Of a stretch of 64,000 bases of DNA, positions 35,346-44,770 are shown one piece after another. Source of the DNA: Chitinophaga sp. S165 (GTDB lineage Bacteria > Bacteroidota > Bacteroidia > Chitinophagales > Chitinophagaceae). The stretch is taken from contig NZ_QGTG01000001.1 in NCBI RefSeq assembly GCF_003182155.1, positions 912,390 to 976,389 on the forward strand, read 5' to 3'. The notes under the pieces are model-generated. The model was not told where the DNA came from and searched no databases. It worked only from the letters and a program-made list of their open reading frames with translations. Numbering within the stretch: the first letter of the stretch is position 1; the number at the start of each line of letters is the position of its first letter. The translations under genes were made by a program, and so were the position numbers.

Positions 35346-37730
35346 ATGCAAACGCAAATCAAAGAAATCCGTATCCTTCCCCCAATAGCTATAGGCCGTC
35401 TCGGCGCATCTCCGACACCAGTGGACGCATATGACCTGGTCATTCCTGACGATAAACCACTTGGCTTCCGGCAGATAGTACCACAGAAATCATTAACCGT
35501 CAACTTTGGCGATCACACTGTCAGTGCTACTGTACCCGACCAGATCATTTTCAAGGAAGCTCCAATCGGCGATTATCCAAACGGTTATATCCGTCCCGTA
35601 GCGCCCTTCCTGGAACTCTTTGCCATTACGACCGATAATCCTGATATGCTCGTTCCGCTTACCCTGGACTTGCTCGGAAAGGCCGGCCTTTCACTAAAAA
35701 ACGTCAAGTGGTCAATCACGCTGGGTAACCTGAAGATCTTCCGCAGAACAGGTGATCCAAAGGATAAGATCACCGTCACCCAAGACATTCCGGATACCTA
35801 TCCATACCAGCTGAATGCAACGTGTGAGCATTTCTACGCAGGGCAATCACTACACCTGGGCTCAGTCCAGTTTATTCAGCCTTCAGAGGATTTCCCGGGA
35901 TTAAGGCTCCGCTTTACACCAGCTGCTGGCAATGTATATGGCTCATCTAAACTGAGAAAAGAAAGTGAAGATGCAGATCCTACCACCGACCCGATCATCA
36001 CCAAAGACAGTCAGGTAATATATAATTCCACCTCCGGCAACGGGACCTGGCAGGGATATACCGAGTCAGGCGATTTCAATCCTACATACACCATGCCTGC
36101 ACAGATCTTTGCCGGTTATGGTACGTCAAAGGGCGAGCAGGTAAGCTGGGGCTACCTGGATGACGAATGCGATGGTATCGTCACCGCCTATCTGAAACAA
36201 AGCGACAACGATAATAATCCACTCACGGCTACCGCACACGTAGTGGCGGGGCCTCCCGCATATGCGCCCGATATACTGCCTATCCGTGCCGTATCTGATG
36301 AACTGGAACAGATCATCAAAGGTACCGCGCCCGATAAGGAAGTGCCTATCGAAGTAGCCGAAGAAGTGGTGCGCCGCGCCTTCGAGTCCATTACGCTCAT
36401 GAACACGGCTGTCATGAACGGTAACCCCATCAATGGCAGGGAGAATGTGGCCAGTACAATGGTAAGACAGGATACCAATGATTTTGGACGCCTGTATGAG
36501 CCTATTATGGCAAGTTCCATAGTAGACAACCTGGCCCTTCGTACCCTGCATGAAAGAGTATTTAACGGACTAAGCACCGGCGCTGCTACCTGGTTTGCAT
36601 CAGCGCTCCGGCAACCTAACATGATCGGCGATCTCTCCGACACGGAACGCCGCAAAATGCCTGGCCTGATGCGTGGTGCGGACGGCAGAGGCCTTACGCT
36701 GACCCACAGGATGATCAACAACGTTATCCAGGCAGCCGCCAATGCCATGTTCCAGAATAATGAAGACGGCACTTCGGAAGCTCCTCTGCCCCCACCGCCG
36801 CCACCTGTTCCCGGTCAGCCGATAAAAGCGGACGACCTCATTGCACAGTTACATTACCGTGGCGAAGGCAATCCCTACAGCGTGCTGTCAAGGGCCGCTA
36901 TATCCAATTGCTTCCCGGGACTTGAATTCGACTTCAGGAACTTATGGCGGCATACTTTCGTCAACCTCACCATGAGTGAAAATGATAATTATGTGCTTGA
37001 CGATGCTACCGGCAACAACCTGAAAGGCCGCCGCCTCGTAGCTGTAAATAATCAACCTACTATGGTGGCCGGTGTAGGACCTGTATTCCCTGGCGGAGAC
37101 AGTGTACCGCTTCAGACTAAAGACAATCCCAATGGTGCAGCCTTCATGGAATGGTCTAACCTCATCGCAGGTTTTAATCTGCAGCCGGGACAAACCGCGA
37201 ACGTACAGTTCACTGCCGGAGAAGCCACGCTGCCCGTACTGGTGACAGTAAAAGACCTGGAGGACAAAACAAAATATCCGGAGTTCACACTTACCGTCAA
37301 TGGCTTCATGACGCCTAATACGGCTGCATTATCTCCTACCATCGTTTCTCCCGGAGAATTAACGCACGGTCTCTGCGCTCCCTGGCAGAACGATTACAGG
37401 GAATGCGCCTGCTATTATTGGGCCGCCAGCCGCCCTGATTATGTGAATGTGGTACCGGGCGAGAATGGCCTCAGTAAAGGTGATATGTGGCTGGCTAAAC
37501 GGCGTACAGGAAATTATGTTCCCGACAACCGTACCGACTCCCGTCTCTTCTCCTATGATGACCTTTTCAGGGACTGGCAGGGAGAACTCAGTTTCATTAT
37601 CAATGGACGTGATGCAACAGCTTCTCCGTCAACCTCCGGGCAACAGGGAAATAGTATTGCCGAAGGCAATGAAAAAGCAACTAAGCCTGGAACACAAACA
37701 CATCCGAATCCTTCACTAATAGATAAATAA
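35346..37730 (+). CDS. LodA/GoxA-like protein, candidate tryptophylquinone enzyme
   Basis: The 794-residue protein opens with IRILPPIAIGRLGASPTP, similar to the start of LodA/GoxA amino-acid oxidases. Its C-terminal third has LTHGLCAPWQNDYREC (residues 672-687), then C689 and W692, which resembles the PWQ-and-cysteine region of that family. LodA-type enzymes contain cysteine tryptophylquinone made from their own side chains with help from the flavoprotein LodB. A LodB-like gene follows two genes on. A proline linker (PLPPPPPPVPGQP) divides the protein near residue 485. There is no signal peptide. Overall similarity to LodA is distant, so the cofactor and the oxidised substrate remain unproven. 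Its stop overlaps the next ATG (TAATG). Confidence 0.65.
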   Translation: MQTQIKEIRILPPIAIGRLGASPTPVDAYDLVIPDDKPLGFRQIVPQKSLTVNFGDHTVSATVPDQIIFKEAPIGDYPNGYIRPVAPFLELFAITTDNPDMLVPLTLDLLGKAGLSLKNVKWSITLGNLKIFRRTGDPKDKITVTQDIPDTYPYQLNATCEHFYAGQSLHLGSVQFIQPSEDFPGLRLRFTPAAGNVYGSSKLRKESEDADPTTDPIITKDSQVIYNSTSGNGTWQGYTESGDFNPTYTMPAQIFAGYGTSKGEQVSWGYLDDECDGIVTAYLKQSDNDNNPLTATAHVVAGPPAYAPDILPIRAVSDELEQIIKGTAPDKEVPIEVAEEVVRRAFESITLMNTAVMNGNPINGRENVASTMVRQDTNDFGRLYEPIMASSIVDNLALRTLHERVFNGLSTGAATWFASALRQPNMIGDLSDTERRKMPGLMRGADGRGLTLTHRMINNVIQAAANAMFQNNEDGTSEAPLPPPPPPVPGQPIKADDLIAQLHYRGEGNPYSVLSRAAISNCFPGLEFDFRNLWRHTFVNLTMSENDNYVLDDATGNNLKGRRLVAVNNQPTMVAGVGPVFPGGDSVPLQTKDNPNGAAFMEWSNLIAGFNLQPGQTANVQFTAGEATLPVLVTVKDLEDKTKYPEFTLTVNGFMTPNTAALSPTIVSPGELTHGLCAPWQNDYRECACYYWAASRPDYVNVVPGENGLSKGDMWLAKRRTGNYVPDNRTDSRLFSYDDLFRDWQGELSFIINGRDATASPSTSGQQGNSIAEGNEKATKPGTQTHPNPSLIDK

Positions 37731-39112
37731 TGTCCCCTGTTACAACACAGACAGGCACTGATTCACTGGCAGCAATTGCCAGTGAATTAGCTGCCCGTAT
37801 CAATATGGGATCTGCGCCGCGATCTCCGCAGGTCCACCTGATACCTACCGCCGGTAATACCCACTTGTTCATTACCAATGGCAGCCGTTTGTATAATATG
37901 TCGCCCGCCATTGAAGCACGTATAGAACAGCTGCTGCAACAACAGGACGAAGAAGGCATCACCAGGGAGCTGATCTCCCTCGGTCTTGATATGCCAGTGC
38001 TTATTAACGACGAACCTTTAAAGAACCCTAAAACATATGCATTATCGTTAGCCATCGCCCAGAAATGTAACATGGGCTGTACATACTGTTATGCCGACCA
38101 GGGCGATTTTGGCGGACCAATGAAGAACATGTCTGCCGATACTGCCAGACAATCCATTGATCTCCTCCTGAAAGATTGTGATCCCGGCAGTAAAGTACAG
38201 GTCACCTTCCTGGGTGGTGAACCGCTCATCAACAGGAAAGCATTAAGAGAAACCACACAGTACGCTTTTGAACAGGGCCGCAGCAAAGATGTACAGGTCA
38301 ATTTCTCGCTGACCACTAACGGAACGCTCTTAAAAGAAGATGATGCCGCTTTTTTTGAAGAATACGGTTTTGCAGTCACCATTAGCCTCGATGGTATCGG
38401 GGAACAACATGACCGTCTTCGTCCTTTAAAGAACGGGGCTGGCACCTACCGGCAGATCATCGAAAAGATCCGGCCATTGCTGACTATGCAACGCAGGATG
38501 CAGGTGTCTGCCAGGGTAACCGTTACTCCTGCCAATATGGACCTCGCAAAAACCTTACAGGAATTCATTGACATGGGCTTCCACAGTATCGGCTTCTCGC
38601 CGCTGTTACGCTCAAGCAGCGGAAAAGGCGAGATGTCTAAAGAAGACCTTGAACAGATGCTACAAGGCATGATCGAATGCGGACTGCTTTTCGAGCAGCA
38701 CGTCATCACCGGCAAACGCTTTCCTTTCCTCAACATGGTCAATGCCCTGAAAGAAATTGCGAAAGGCACCCACAGGCCCTATCCCTGTGGTGCAGGTGCA
38801 GGTTATATGGGCGTTTCGGCGGACGGCGAGTTATCTGCCTGCCACCGTTTTGTGAACGAACCAGCAGGCCGCATGGGCGATCTTGTTAACGGAATAAATC
38901 CTACCTTACAGAACAACTGGCTGGCGTCAAGGCACGTCCATAACCAGGAGCCCTGTCACCAGTGCTGGGCCAGGTATCTTTGCGGTGGCGGTTGTCATCA
39001 TGAAGTGCTCGAAAAAGGCCGTACTGCCTGTGACTATATCCGTGGCTGGCTGCATTACACCATGCAGGCCCACGAGAGGATCGCCCGGATGGCGCCCCAT
39101 TGGTACAAGTAG
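37730..39112 (+). CDS. Radical SAM/SPASM peptide-modifying enzyme (QhpD/PeaB-like)
   Basis: The 460-residue enzyme has the radical SAM cluster motif C113-x3-C117-x2-C120 (KCNMGCTYCYADQGDFGG), the GGEPL block, and TTNGTLL and SLDG motifs. A SPASM-type cysteine-rich end (ACHRF; CHQCWARYLCGGGCHHEV; ACDYI) would hold two further Fe-S clusters. The first 90 residues have the HLIP...LFITNGSRLYNMSP pattern reminiscent of the small recognition domain of RiPP maturases. Such enzymes install thioether or carbon-carbon links in proteins; QhpD does so in the tryptophylquinone subunit of amine dehydrogenase. Overlap with the LodA-like gene suggests that protein is the target. Confidence 0.85.
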   Translation: MSPVTTQTGTDSLAAIASELAARINMGSAPRSPQVHLIPTAGNTHLFITNGSRLYNMSPAIEARIEQLLQQQDEEGITRELISLGLDMPVLINDEPLKNPKTYALSLAIAQKCNMGCTYCYADQGDFGGPMKNMSADTARQSIDLLLKDCDPGSKVQVTFLGGEPLINRKALRETTQYAFEQGRSKDVQVNFSLTTNGTLLKEDDAAFFEEYGFAVTISLDGIGEQHDRLRPLKNGAGTYRQIIEKIRPLLTMQRRMQVSARVTVTPANMDLAKTLQEFIDMGFHSIGFSPLLRSSSGKGEMSKEDLEQMLQGMIECGLLFEQHVITGKRFPFLNMVNALKEIAKGTHRPYPCGAGAGYMGVSADGELSACHRFVNEPAGRMGDLVNGINPTLQNNWLASRHVHNQEPCHQCWARYLCGGGCHHEVLEKGRTACDYIRGWLHYTMQAHERIARMAPHWYK

Positions 39113-39126
39113 CTATTCAACATATT

Positions 39127-40596
39127 ATGACCCCGCAACACACAACTGACGTGCTTATCATTGGAGCTGGCCCCGCAGGTACCTGCGCTGCTTTACGCCT
39201 GCTCTCCCTCGGCCATAAAGTGGCGCTGACAGAAAGTGAGCCCTTTCCCCGGCCACAGATCGGTGAATCCCTTTCTCCAGGTATCCGGAACATCTTCGAT
39301 TACCTGGAAGCTTCCCATCTGCTCAACCAACGGAATTACCTTCATCAGCTCAACGCACAGGTGATATGGGACACAACGGCCGTACAAACCTTCAGTGCCG
39401 CACAACGTGGTCCGGGCATCATGGTCGACAGGGGATTGCTTGACAAAGACCTGCTCTCCCTGGCAGTAGAACGGGGATTACAACTTTATCAGCCTGCACG
39501 TTTTGAATCCTGCCGGCAAACAGATACCGGCTGGCAATCACAACTCCGCCAGGAAACACAACTCCTTACCATCAATAGCAGATTCATACTCGACGCCCGT
39601 GGCCGCCGGGGCAACAGTATGCAGGACAGGGTGCTTACCGCTCCCCCTACAGTGGCAATATGGGGCCATTTACCGGCACATCTCATGCCGGGTGATACAC
39701 TGATCGAGGCGACAAAAAAAGGCTGGATATGGGGCTCTCCTACGCCTGACAGACAGTTCAGGACAATTACCTTCATCGATCCGAAGGAATTAAAAGGCAA
39801 CACGGTCTCCCTCACGTTCAGTAACGTACTGTCAGAAAGCCGTTTATTCCAGGTGGTCCGCAATAACGGAATACAGGACCTGCAAACCTGTACGGTCTTT
39901 ACATATGCGCACACTTCGCCCTGGCAGGATAATTACCTCCGTTTGGGCGAAGCCGCCTTCTCCCTCGATCCGCTTTCCTCCACCGGTGTAGAAAAAGCCA
40001 TGCGCTTTTCCCTGCAGGCCGTCATTGCCATCAATACGATCCTGAAAACCGGTCAGACGAACCTTGCACAGGCTTTCTATGAAGATAACATGATCACCTC
40101 CGTTAGTAGTCATACCCACTGGACCAGCAACTACTATGCGCAGGCATGGCCGGGACAGGAACATGCTTTCTGGCGGGAAAGGTCTGTTCCCTTCATCGGT
40201 CAGCCCGATACAGCTACTGCATTCTACAACAGGCTGAAAGACAAATTCGCCGCACCTAAAGAAAAAGGCCCTGACAGGCAGATCAACGTACAGCAGGAAC
40301 TGCAACGCCTCTGGCACGAACAGGTCCGTTTATCCCCTGCGCTGATCTTCAGGGAAACGCCTTGCGTAGTCGATGATATACTGCAACTCCGTACAGCCAT
40401 TCAGCACCCTAACCTGGAAAGGGAAATAGCCTACCTGGAAACGGTGGAGATTTCTCCTTTGCTGTCAATGGCTCATAATATCACTACATTTGGCGATATT
40501 GTACAGGAGTGGAGCCGTCTGTTGCCTTTCGAACAGGCTGTCCGTATTGCCTTCTTTTTGTGGGATAAAGACATTCTTTGCGAAACAGCATCATGA
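39127..40596 (+). CDS. LodB/QhpG-like FAD-dependent monooxygenase
   Basis: The ATG at 39127 is chosen over an in-frame TTG at 39100, which lies inside the previous gene. The 489-residue product has an FAD dinucleotide-binding motif (VLIIGAGPAGTCAALRLL), the halogenase-like block PQIGESLSPGIRN, and a second FAD motif (LRLGEAAFSLDPLSSTGVEKA). LodB and QhpG are flavoproteins of this fold that hydroxylate the tryptophan that becomes the quinone cofactor. The lysine of tryptophan halogenases is not evident. The position right after the radical SAM gene makes a maturation role likely. Confidence 0.82.
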   Translation: MTPQHTTDVLIIGAGPAGTCAALRLLSLGHKVALTESEPFPRPQIGESLSPGIRNIFDYLEASHLLNQRNYLHQLNAQVIWDTTAVQTFSAAQRGPGIMVDRGLLDKDLLSLAVERGLQLYQPARFESCRQTDTGWQSQLRQETQLLTINSRFILDARGRRGNSMQDRVLTAPPTVAIWGHLPAHLMPGDTLIEATKKGWIWGSPTPDRQFRTITFIDPKELKGNTVSLTFSNVLSESRLFQVVRNNGIQDLQTCTVFTYAHTSPWQDNYLRLGEAAFSLDPLSSTGVEKAMRFSLQAVIAINTILKTGQTNLAQAFYEDNMITSVSSHTHWTSNYYAQAWPGQEHAFWRERSVPFIGQPDTATAFYNRLKDKFAAPKEKGPDRQINVQQELQRLWHEQVRLSPALIFRETPCVVDDILQLRTAIQHPNLEREIAYLETVEISPLLSMAHNITTFGDIVQEWSRLLPFEQAVRIAFFLWDKDILCETAS

Positions 40597-40740
40597 TGGT
40601 GTCCGGAAACGAACGTACTTTATGCTGAAACCGGACAACCAACAGCCTATCCATCCACACAACATACTGAATATAAAACCATTGGCTCGTGGCATTGACT
40701 TTGTTCGCCATGAATACACCCGTTATTTAAACATACCCGT

Positions 40741-43098
40741 ATGTTCAGGAACTACTTCATCGTCGCTATCAGGAACCTGAGACGCAATCTTAACTATGCC
40801 TCCCTAAATATCATAGGGCTTACGTTAAGTATTGCCGCCTGTCTGATCATTTTTCTGATCACTAAGAATGAACTGACATTTGACGCCTACCATAAGAAGG
40901 CCGGCAGGACCTACCGTGTCACCATGAATGCACTGGACTTTAACCCCAGTGTATCCCTGGCCATCGCACCGGCTATGCGGACAGCCTTTCCTGAACTTGA
41001 GAACATCTCTCAGTACTGGTATCGCAGGAACGGACTCGTGAAAGTAGGTAACACCCGCTATAAACAGGACGAATACGCCTTCGCCGACCAATCATTTACA
41101 GACATATTTGATTACGAATGGATCTCCGGTAACCCGCAAACAGCACTCACAGCGCCCAATTCAGTGGTATTGACAGAAAGCATCGCCCGTAAATATTTTG
41201 GTGATCAGAACGCAATAGGCAAGACATTTCAGCTCGATAATAATTACCAGTTAACAGTCACCGGTATCATTAAAGACCTGCCACCCAATACCGGCATGAC
41301 CTTTGGCTTTGTTGCCTCTTTTGCAACGATCGAGAAGGAAATGAAGCGGGCGATGAGCGAGTTCTATGCCATCGTAGGCGGTAATACATTCGTTGTCATT
41401 CCCGAAAACTACAACATCAGCAATATCGAAAAGCGCATGAAAGCTTTCGTGAGCCAGAACTGGGGTCCGAACATCGCAGCAGAAGCAAAGCTGCTGCTTC
41501 AACCATTGAAAGACATCCGGTTCGACCAGCGTTATATTCAAAGCGCTACCACTTCCCGCAATACTTACCGTGCACTCATTGCCATAGCAATCTTTATCAT
41601 CGTTACTGCCTGTATCAATTTCATTAATCTGGCTACAGCACAGGCTATGAAACGGGCCAGGGAAACAAGCGTAAGAAAAGTACTGGGAGCGAACCGTTTC
41701 CAGCTTATACGTCAGTTCCTGGGAGAAACAAGCGTAATAGTTTTGCTCACCATCCTGCTGGGCCTCGTTGTCGCTTATCTTGCATTACCACAGGTTGCAA
41801 CCTGGCTGGATATACGCATCGGCGTACAACAGTTGAATCAACCGCTGATATACGGACTACTCGCGGCACTGGCTCTCACCATCATACTACTGGCAGGCCT
41901 TTATCCGGCCTTTGTACAATCATCTTTTCAACCGGCTGTCAGTCTTAAGAGCGCAAGCGGTCATTCATCCGGTCATGCCTTAACCCTCCGTAAATCATTA
42001 GTGCTTGTGCAGTTCCTGGTATCCCAGGTGCTGATCATAGGCACACTTGTCGTGTCAAAACAAATGGATTTCTTTAAGAACGGCGATCTTGGCTTCAACA
42101 AAGAAGCCGTAGTTACTTTCTCCATCCCTGACAGGAACAAACGGATTGTACTTGAACAACAACTGAAAGACAATGCCGGCATTAAAGAAATGTCATTCTC
42201 TTCCGGTGCGCCTTCCTATAACCGTTCATTCGCTCCTTTCTCCTGCCCGGAAAAAGGTATTACCAAAGATGACGTCACTGAACTGAAGTTTGTAGATGAG
42301 CACTTCATGAAAATGTTTGACATGAAAATGTTGTCAGGCGAAGGCATCACGCCCGTGAAAGATGGTGATACCATTTACAGGGTCGTGGTTAACGAAGCGC
42401 TGATCCGTAAGCTCGGTGTGGTCCGTCCGGAAGATGCCGTTGGAATGAACATCATGTCCGGCGACGAAAAACTTGTTATCAAAGGAGTAATGCAGGACTT
42501 CCAGAGTGAATCCAAACACAAGGACAGGAGACCATGTATCTTCTTCAACGATCCGAAAGCTTTCGATATCGCCAGTGTAAGATTACATCCTAAGAACATG
42601 CCGGCCACTATCGCCAGGATAGAAAAAGGCTGGTCTACCCTCTTTCCGGATGATCTCTTTTCTTACGAATTCCTGGACGATCATATCGCCGCCATGTACA
42701 AACAGGAACAGAAGCTCTTTACTGCCTACAGGCTGTTCTCAGGTCTCGCTATCATTATCGGATGCCTGGGCCTATACGGCCTCGTAGCTTTTGCAGCAGT
42801 ACAACGCAATAAAGAAATTGGTATCAGGAAAGTATTAGGCGCGTCCATTCCGGATATTGTCTTTCTGTTCGGTAAGGAATTTATTCTGCTGATAGCTTTG
42901 GCATTTCTCATAGCCACACCACTATCTTATTACCTGATGCACAACTGGCTGAACAACTTTGCCTATCATATTCCGTTATCACCCGGCATCTTTGTACTTG
43001 CCATTGGTTGCTCGGTGCTCATTGCGGCATTGACCATCGCACATCAATCTGTAAAAGCCGCGCTGGCCAATCCGTTAAAAAGTATTAAAACAGAATAA
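40741..43098 (+). CDS. FtsX/MacB-type ABC transporter permease
   Basis: The 785-residue protein has the common Bacteroidota permease layout. It has an N-terminal membrane helix (LNIIGLTLSIAACLIIFLI), a periplasmic MacB-like domain, a first FtsX block of three helices (residues about 280-405), a second periplasmic domain, and a last FtsX block (SGLAIIIGCLGLYGLVAFAA, then NKEIGIRKVLGAS). There is no ATPase gene beside it, which is usual for these paralogues. A 144-base gap separates it from the flavoprotein gene, so co-expression is possible but not certain. A terminator follows at 43115. Confidence 0.85.
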   Translation: MFRNYFIVAIRNLRRNLNYASLNIIGLTLSIAACLIIFLITKNELTFDAYHKKAGRTYRVTMNALDFNPSVSLAIAPAMRTAFPELENISQYWYRRNGLVKVGNTRYKQDEYAFADQSFTDIFDYEWISGNPQTALTAPNSVVLTESIARKYFGDQNAIGKTFQLDNNYQLTVTGIIKDLPPNTGMTFGFVASFATIEKEMKRAMSEFYAIVGGNTFVVIPENYNISNIEKRMKAFVSQNWGPNIAAEAKLLLQPLKDIRFDQRYIQSATTSRNTYRALIAIAIFIIVTACINFINLATAQAMKRARETSVRKVLGANRFQLIRQFLGETSVIVLLTILLGLVVAYLALPQVATWLDIRIGVQQLNQPLIYGLLAALALTIILLAGLYPAFVQSSFQPAVSLKSASGHSSGHALTLRKSLVLVQFLVSQVLIIGTLVVSKQMDFFKNGDLGFNKEAVVTFSIPDRNKRIVLEQQLKDNAGIKEMSFSSGAPSYNRSFAPFSCPEKGITKDDVTELKFVDEHFMKMFDMKMLSGEGITPVKDGDTIYRVVVNEALIRKLGVVRPEDAVGMNIMSGDEKLVIKGVMQDFQSESKHKDRRPCIFFNDPKAFDIASVRLHPKNMPATIARIEKGWSTLFPDDLFSYEFLDDHIAAMYKQEQKLFTAYRLFSGLAIIIGCLGLYGLVAFAAVQRNKEIGIRKVLGASIPDIVFLFGKEFILLIALAFLIATPLSYYLMHNWLNNFAYHIPLSPGIFVLAIGCSVLIAALTIAHQSVKAALANPLKSIKTE

Positions 43099-43114
43099 TG
43101 TTGATCAGCAAAAG

Positions 43115-43145
43115 GAAAGCCGGCCTCTTAAACAGACCGGCTTTC
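43115..43145. terminator. Bidirectional intrinsic terminator between convergent genes
   Basis: GAAAGCCGG (43115-43123) and CCGGCTTTC (43137-43145) form a perfect 9-bp stem with a 13-base loop. It lies 16 bases past the permease stop and about 30 bases past the end of the opposing SRPBCC gene, so it can serve both. A-rich and T-rich flanks are short. Confidence 0.75.
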
Positions 43146-43174
43146 AATGCCAATATCGTACGATGAACAACGAT

Positions 43175-43615
43175 CTAATTCCGTTCGGATAATTCCTTCA
43201 CTTTTTCGAGTGCCTTAGGCCAGGTCTCGGTGAAATAATCCTTAAACTCATCCACAAGATCTATATCGATCACGAGCTCTGTATGACCGTCCACATTCCT
43301 GAGCGTATAATTCTCGTGTGCGCCGGCCCACTTCTTTACTTCATCACTCACCTTGTCTTCAACACCGTCCGTTACAAACCCGAGGTGCTCTATCGACATG
43401 TACTCGTTAGGAATATTATCTGCTATCCTGGATATCATGCCGGAATTCTTGGCATCCAGGAACTGAACCTCGCTGCCTTTCTTCCAGTCAGTTTTCGCCC
43501 ATGATCCCGGAGCGAAGACCGATGTCCATTCACGGTAAGAAGCATCATCCCACAGTACCTGCCACACCTTTTCCCGGGGTCCGTTGATTGTGATCTTGAA
43601 TTCATGTTTTTCCAT
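43175..43615 (-). CDS. SRPBCC (AHSA1-like) small-molecule-binding protein
   Basis: This 146-residue protein has the Bet v 1-like pattern of the activator of Hsp90 ATPase-like family, with an N-terminal strand FKITINGPREKVWQVLWDD, a middle block EYMSIEHLG and a C-terminal helix (YFTETWPKALEKVKELSE). The fold forms a deep hydrophobic pocket. No ligand is known and the neighbours give no clear hint. It is a single gene in its own unit, with a terminator downstream. Confidence 0.85.
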   Translation of the reverse strand: MEKHEFKITINGPREKVWQVLWDDASYREWTSVFAPGSWAKTDWKKGSEVQFLDAKNSGMISRIADNIPNEYMSIEHLGFVTDGVEDKVSDEVKKWAGAHENYTLRNVDGHTELVIDIDLVDEFKDYFTETWPKALEKVKELSERN

Positions 43616-43784
43616 AACATGTGTTTTTTGCGTTTTGTACGTATGATTAATGGAAAGCTTGTTGCTATAACAAAGATGAATTTCTTTTCACTTTTACAGG
43701 CGGTGTAATTAAGACATTCTGAAGGGGTAAACAGGTCAGTCCGCAAGGCCCCTACAGCCCGGTACGATCAGTAACAACGAGGGC

Positions 43785-44753
43785 CTATTTACCTGTCGTC
43801 TGTACTACCTTCTGAATAGTCCCGTCTTCATTGTAGAACAATTTATCTACACAGATCGACCGCAGCCAGTCATGATGCGACAATGCGCTGTTATGGTAGA
43901 AAGCGTACCACTGACCTTTATACTCAACAATAGAACCATGGTTCGTATAACTGTCTGTCGGGTCCATATAGATCCCTTTGTATGTCCACGGACCTAAAGG
44001 ACTATCGCTTGTAGCGTAACGCAACTGATTGTGTTTGCCATCTTTGTCATTGTTGTCGGAGTAAGACAGGTAGTACACGCCATCTTTTTTATGCACCCAG
44101 GTGGCCTCGTGGAAGTCCACCAGTCCTTCCATAGGCTGCATATCACCATCTATGCCCATCATGTCGTCCATCAGTTTACCACCTTTGCAAACACCGCCAC
44201 CGCCATAGTAGAAGTAAGCCAGTCCGTCGTCGTCAACAAACACACATGGATCGATCATCGGTTCCAGGTCAGGCAGGAAGCCCTTTACGGTAAATCCGCC
44301 TGCCGGGCTGGTACTGGTAGCTACGCCGATCTTCCAGGTCTTATTCCACTCATCTCCGCTTGGATGAGGGAAGAAAAGATAATAGGTGCCTTTCCTGAAC
44401 GCACAGTCAGGCGCCCACATAAAGCCGCCATCTTTTCTGCCCCAGGGAACCTGGCTCGCACGCAATATCTCACCATGGTCTTTCCAGTGTACCATATCAT
44501 CAGTAGAGAAAACATGGTACTGGTCCATCAGGTCACAGCCTTTTGGCGGCGCAATATCATGAGATGCATAAACATATAATCGTCCGTCATTCCACACATG
44601 TGCCGAAGGATCGGCTGTGTAGATCTCCGTAATAAAAGGGTTCTGTTGTGCCGTGGATGAAGAGGCCGACAATACTACCGATAAAAGTGAAATGGAAAGA
44701 ACGTACATCATCTTTCCCGTAAAACCTGAACGCGTGCGACTGATCTTTTGCAT
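43785..44753 (-). CDS. Glycoside hydrolase family 43 enzyme
   Basis: The 322-residue protein has a signal peptide (YVLSISLLSVVLSASSSTAQ) and the five-bladed-propeller pattern of GH43. The catalytic base is in YTADPSAHVW, the aspartate that tunes the acid is in MIDPCVFVDDDG, and the acid glutamate is in FHEATWVHKKDG. GH43 enzymes remove arabinose or xylose units from plant polysaccharides. The gene is the last of the SusC/SusD locus, 17 bases after the DUF3823 gene, so it probably acts in the periplasm or on the surface on the glycan imported there. The exact linkage cannot be told. Confidence 0.88.
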   Translation of the reverse strand: MQKISRTRSGFTGKMMYVLSISLLSVVLSASSSTAQQNPFITEIYTADPSAHVWNDGRLYVYASHDIAPPKGCDLMDQYHVFSTDDMVHWKDHGEILRASQVPWGRKDGGFMWAPDCAFRKGTYYLFFPHPSGDEWNKTWKIGVATSTSPAGGFTVKGFLPDLEPMIDPCVFVDDDGLAYFYYGGGGVCKGGKLMDDMMGIDGDMQPMEGLVDFHEATWVHKKDGVYYLSYSDNNDKDGKHNQLRYATSDSPLGPWTYKGIYMDPTDSYTNHGSIVEYKGQWYAFYHNSALSHHDWLRSICVDKLFYNEDGTIQKVVQTTGK

Positions 44754-44770
44754 ATTACTTAAAACTTGTA

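Noticed and set aside
39100..39126. TTG start of the flavoprotein gene inside the radical SAM gene
   Set aside because: The ATG at 39127 is ten codons before the FAD motif, the usual distance.
40606..40638. GTCCGG/CCGGAC inverted repeat as terminator after the flavoprotein gene
   Set aside because: The stem is only 6 bp with a loop of about 20 bases and no T-run follows.
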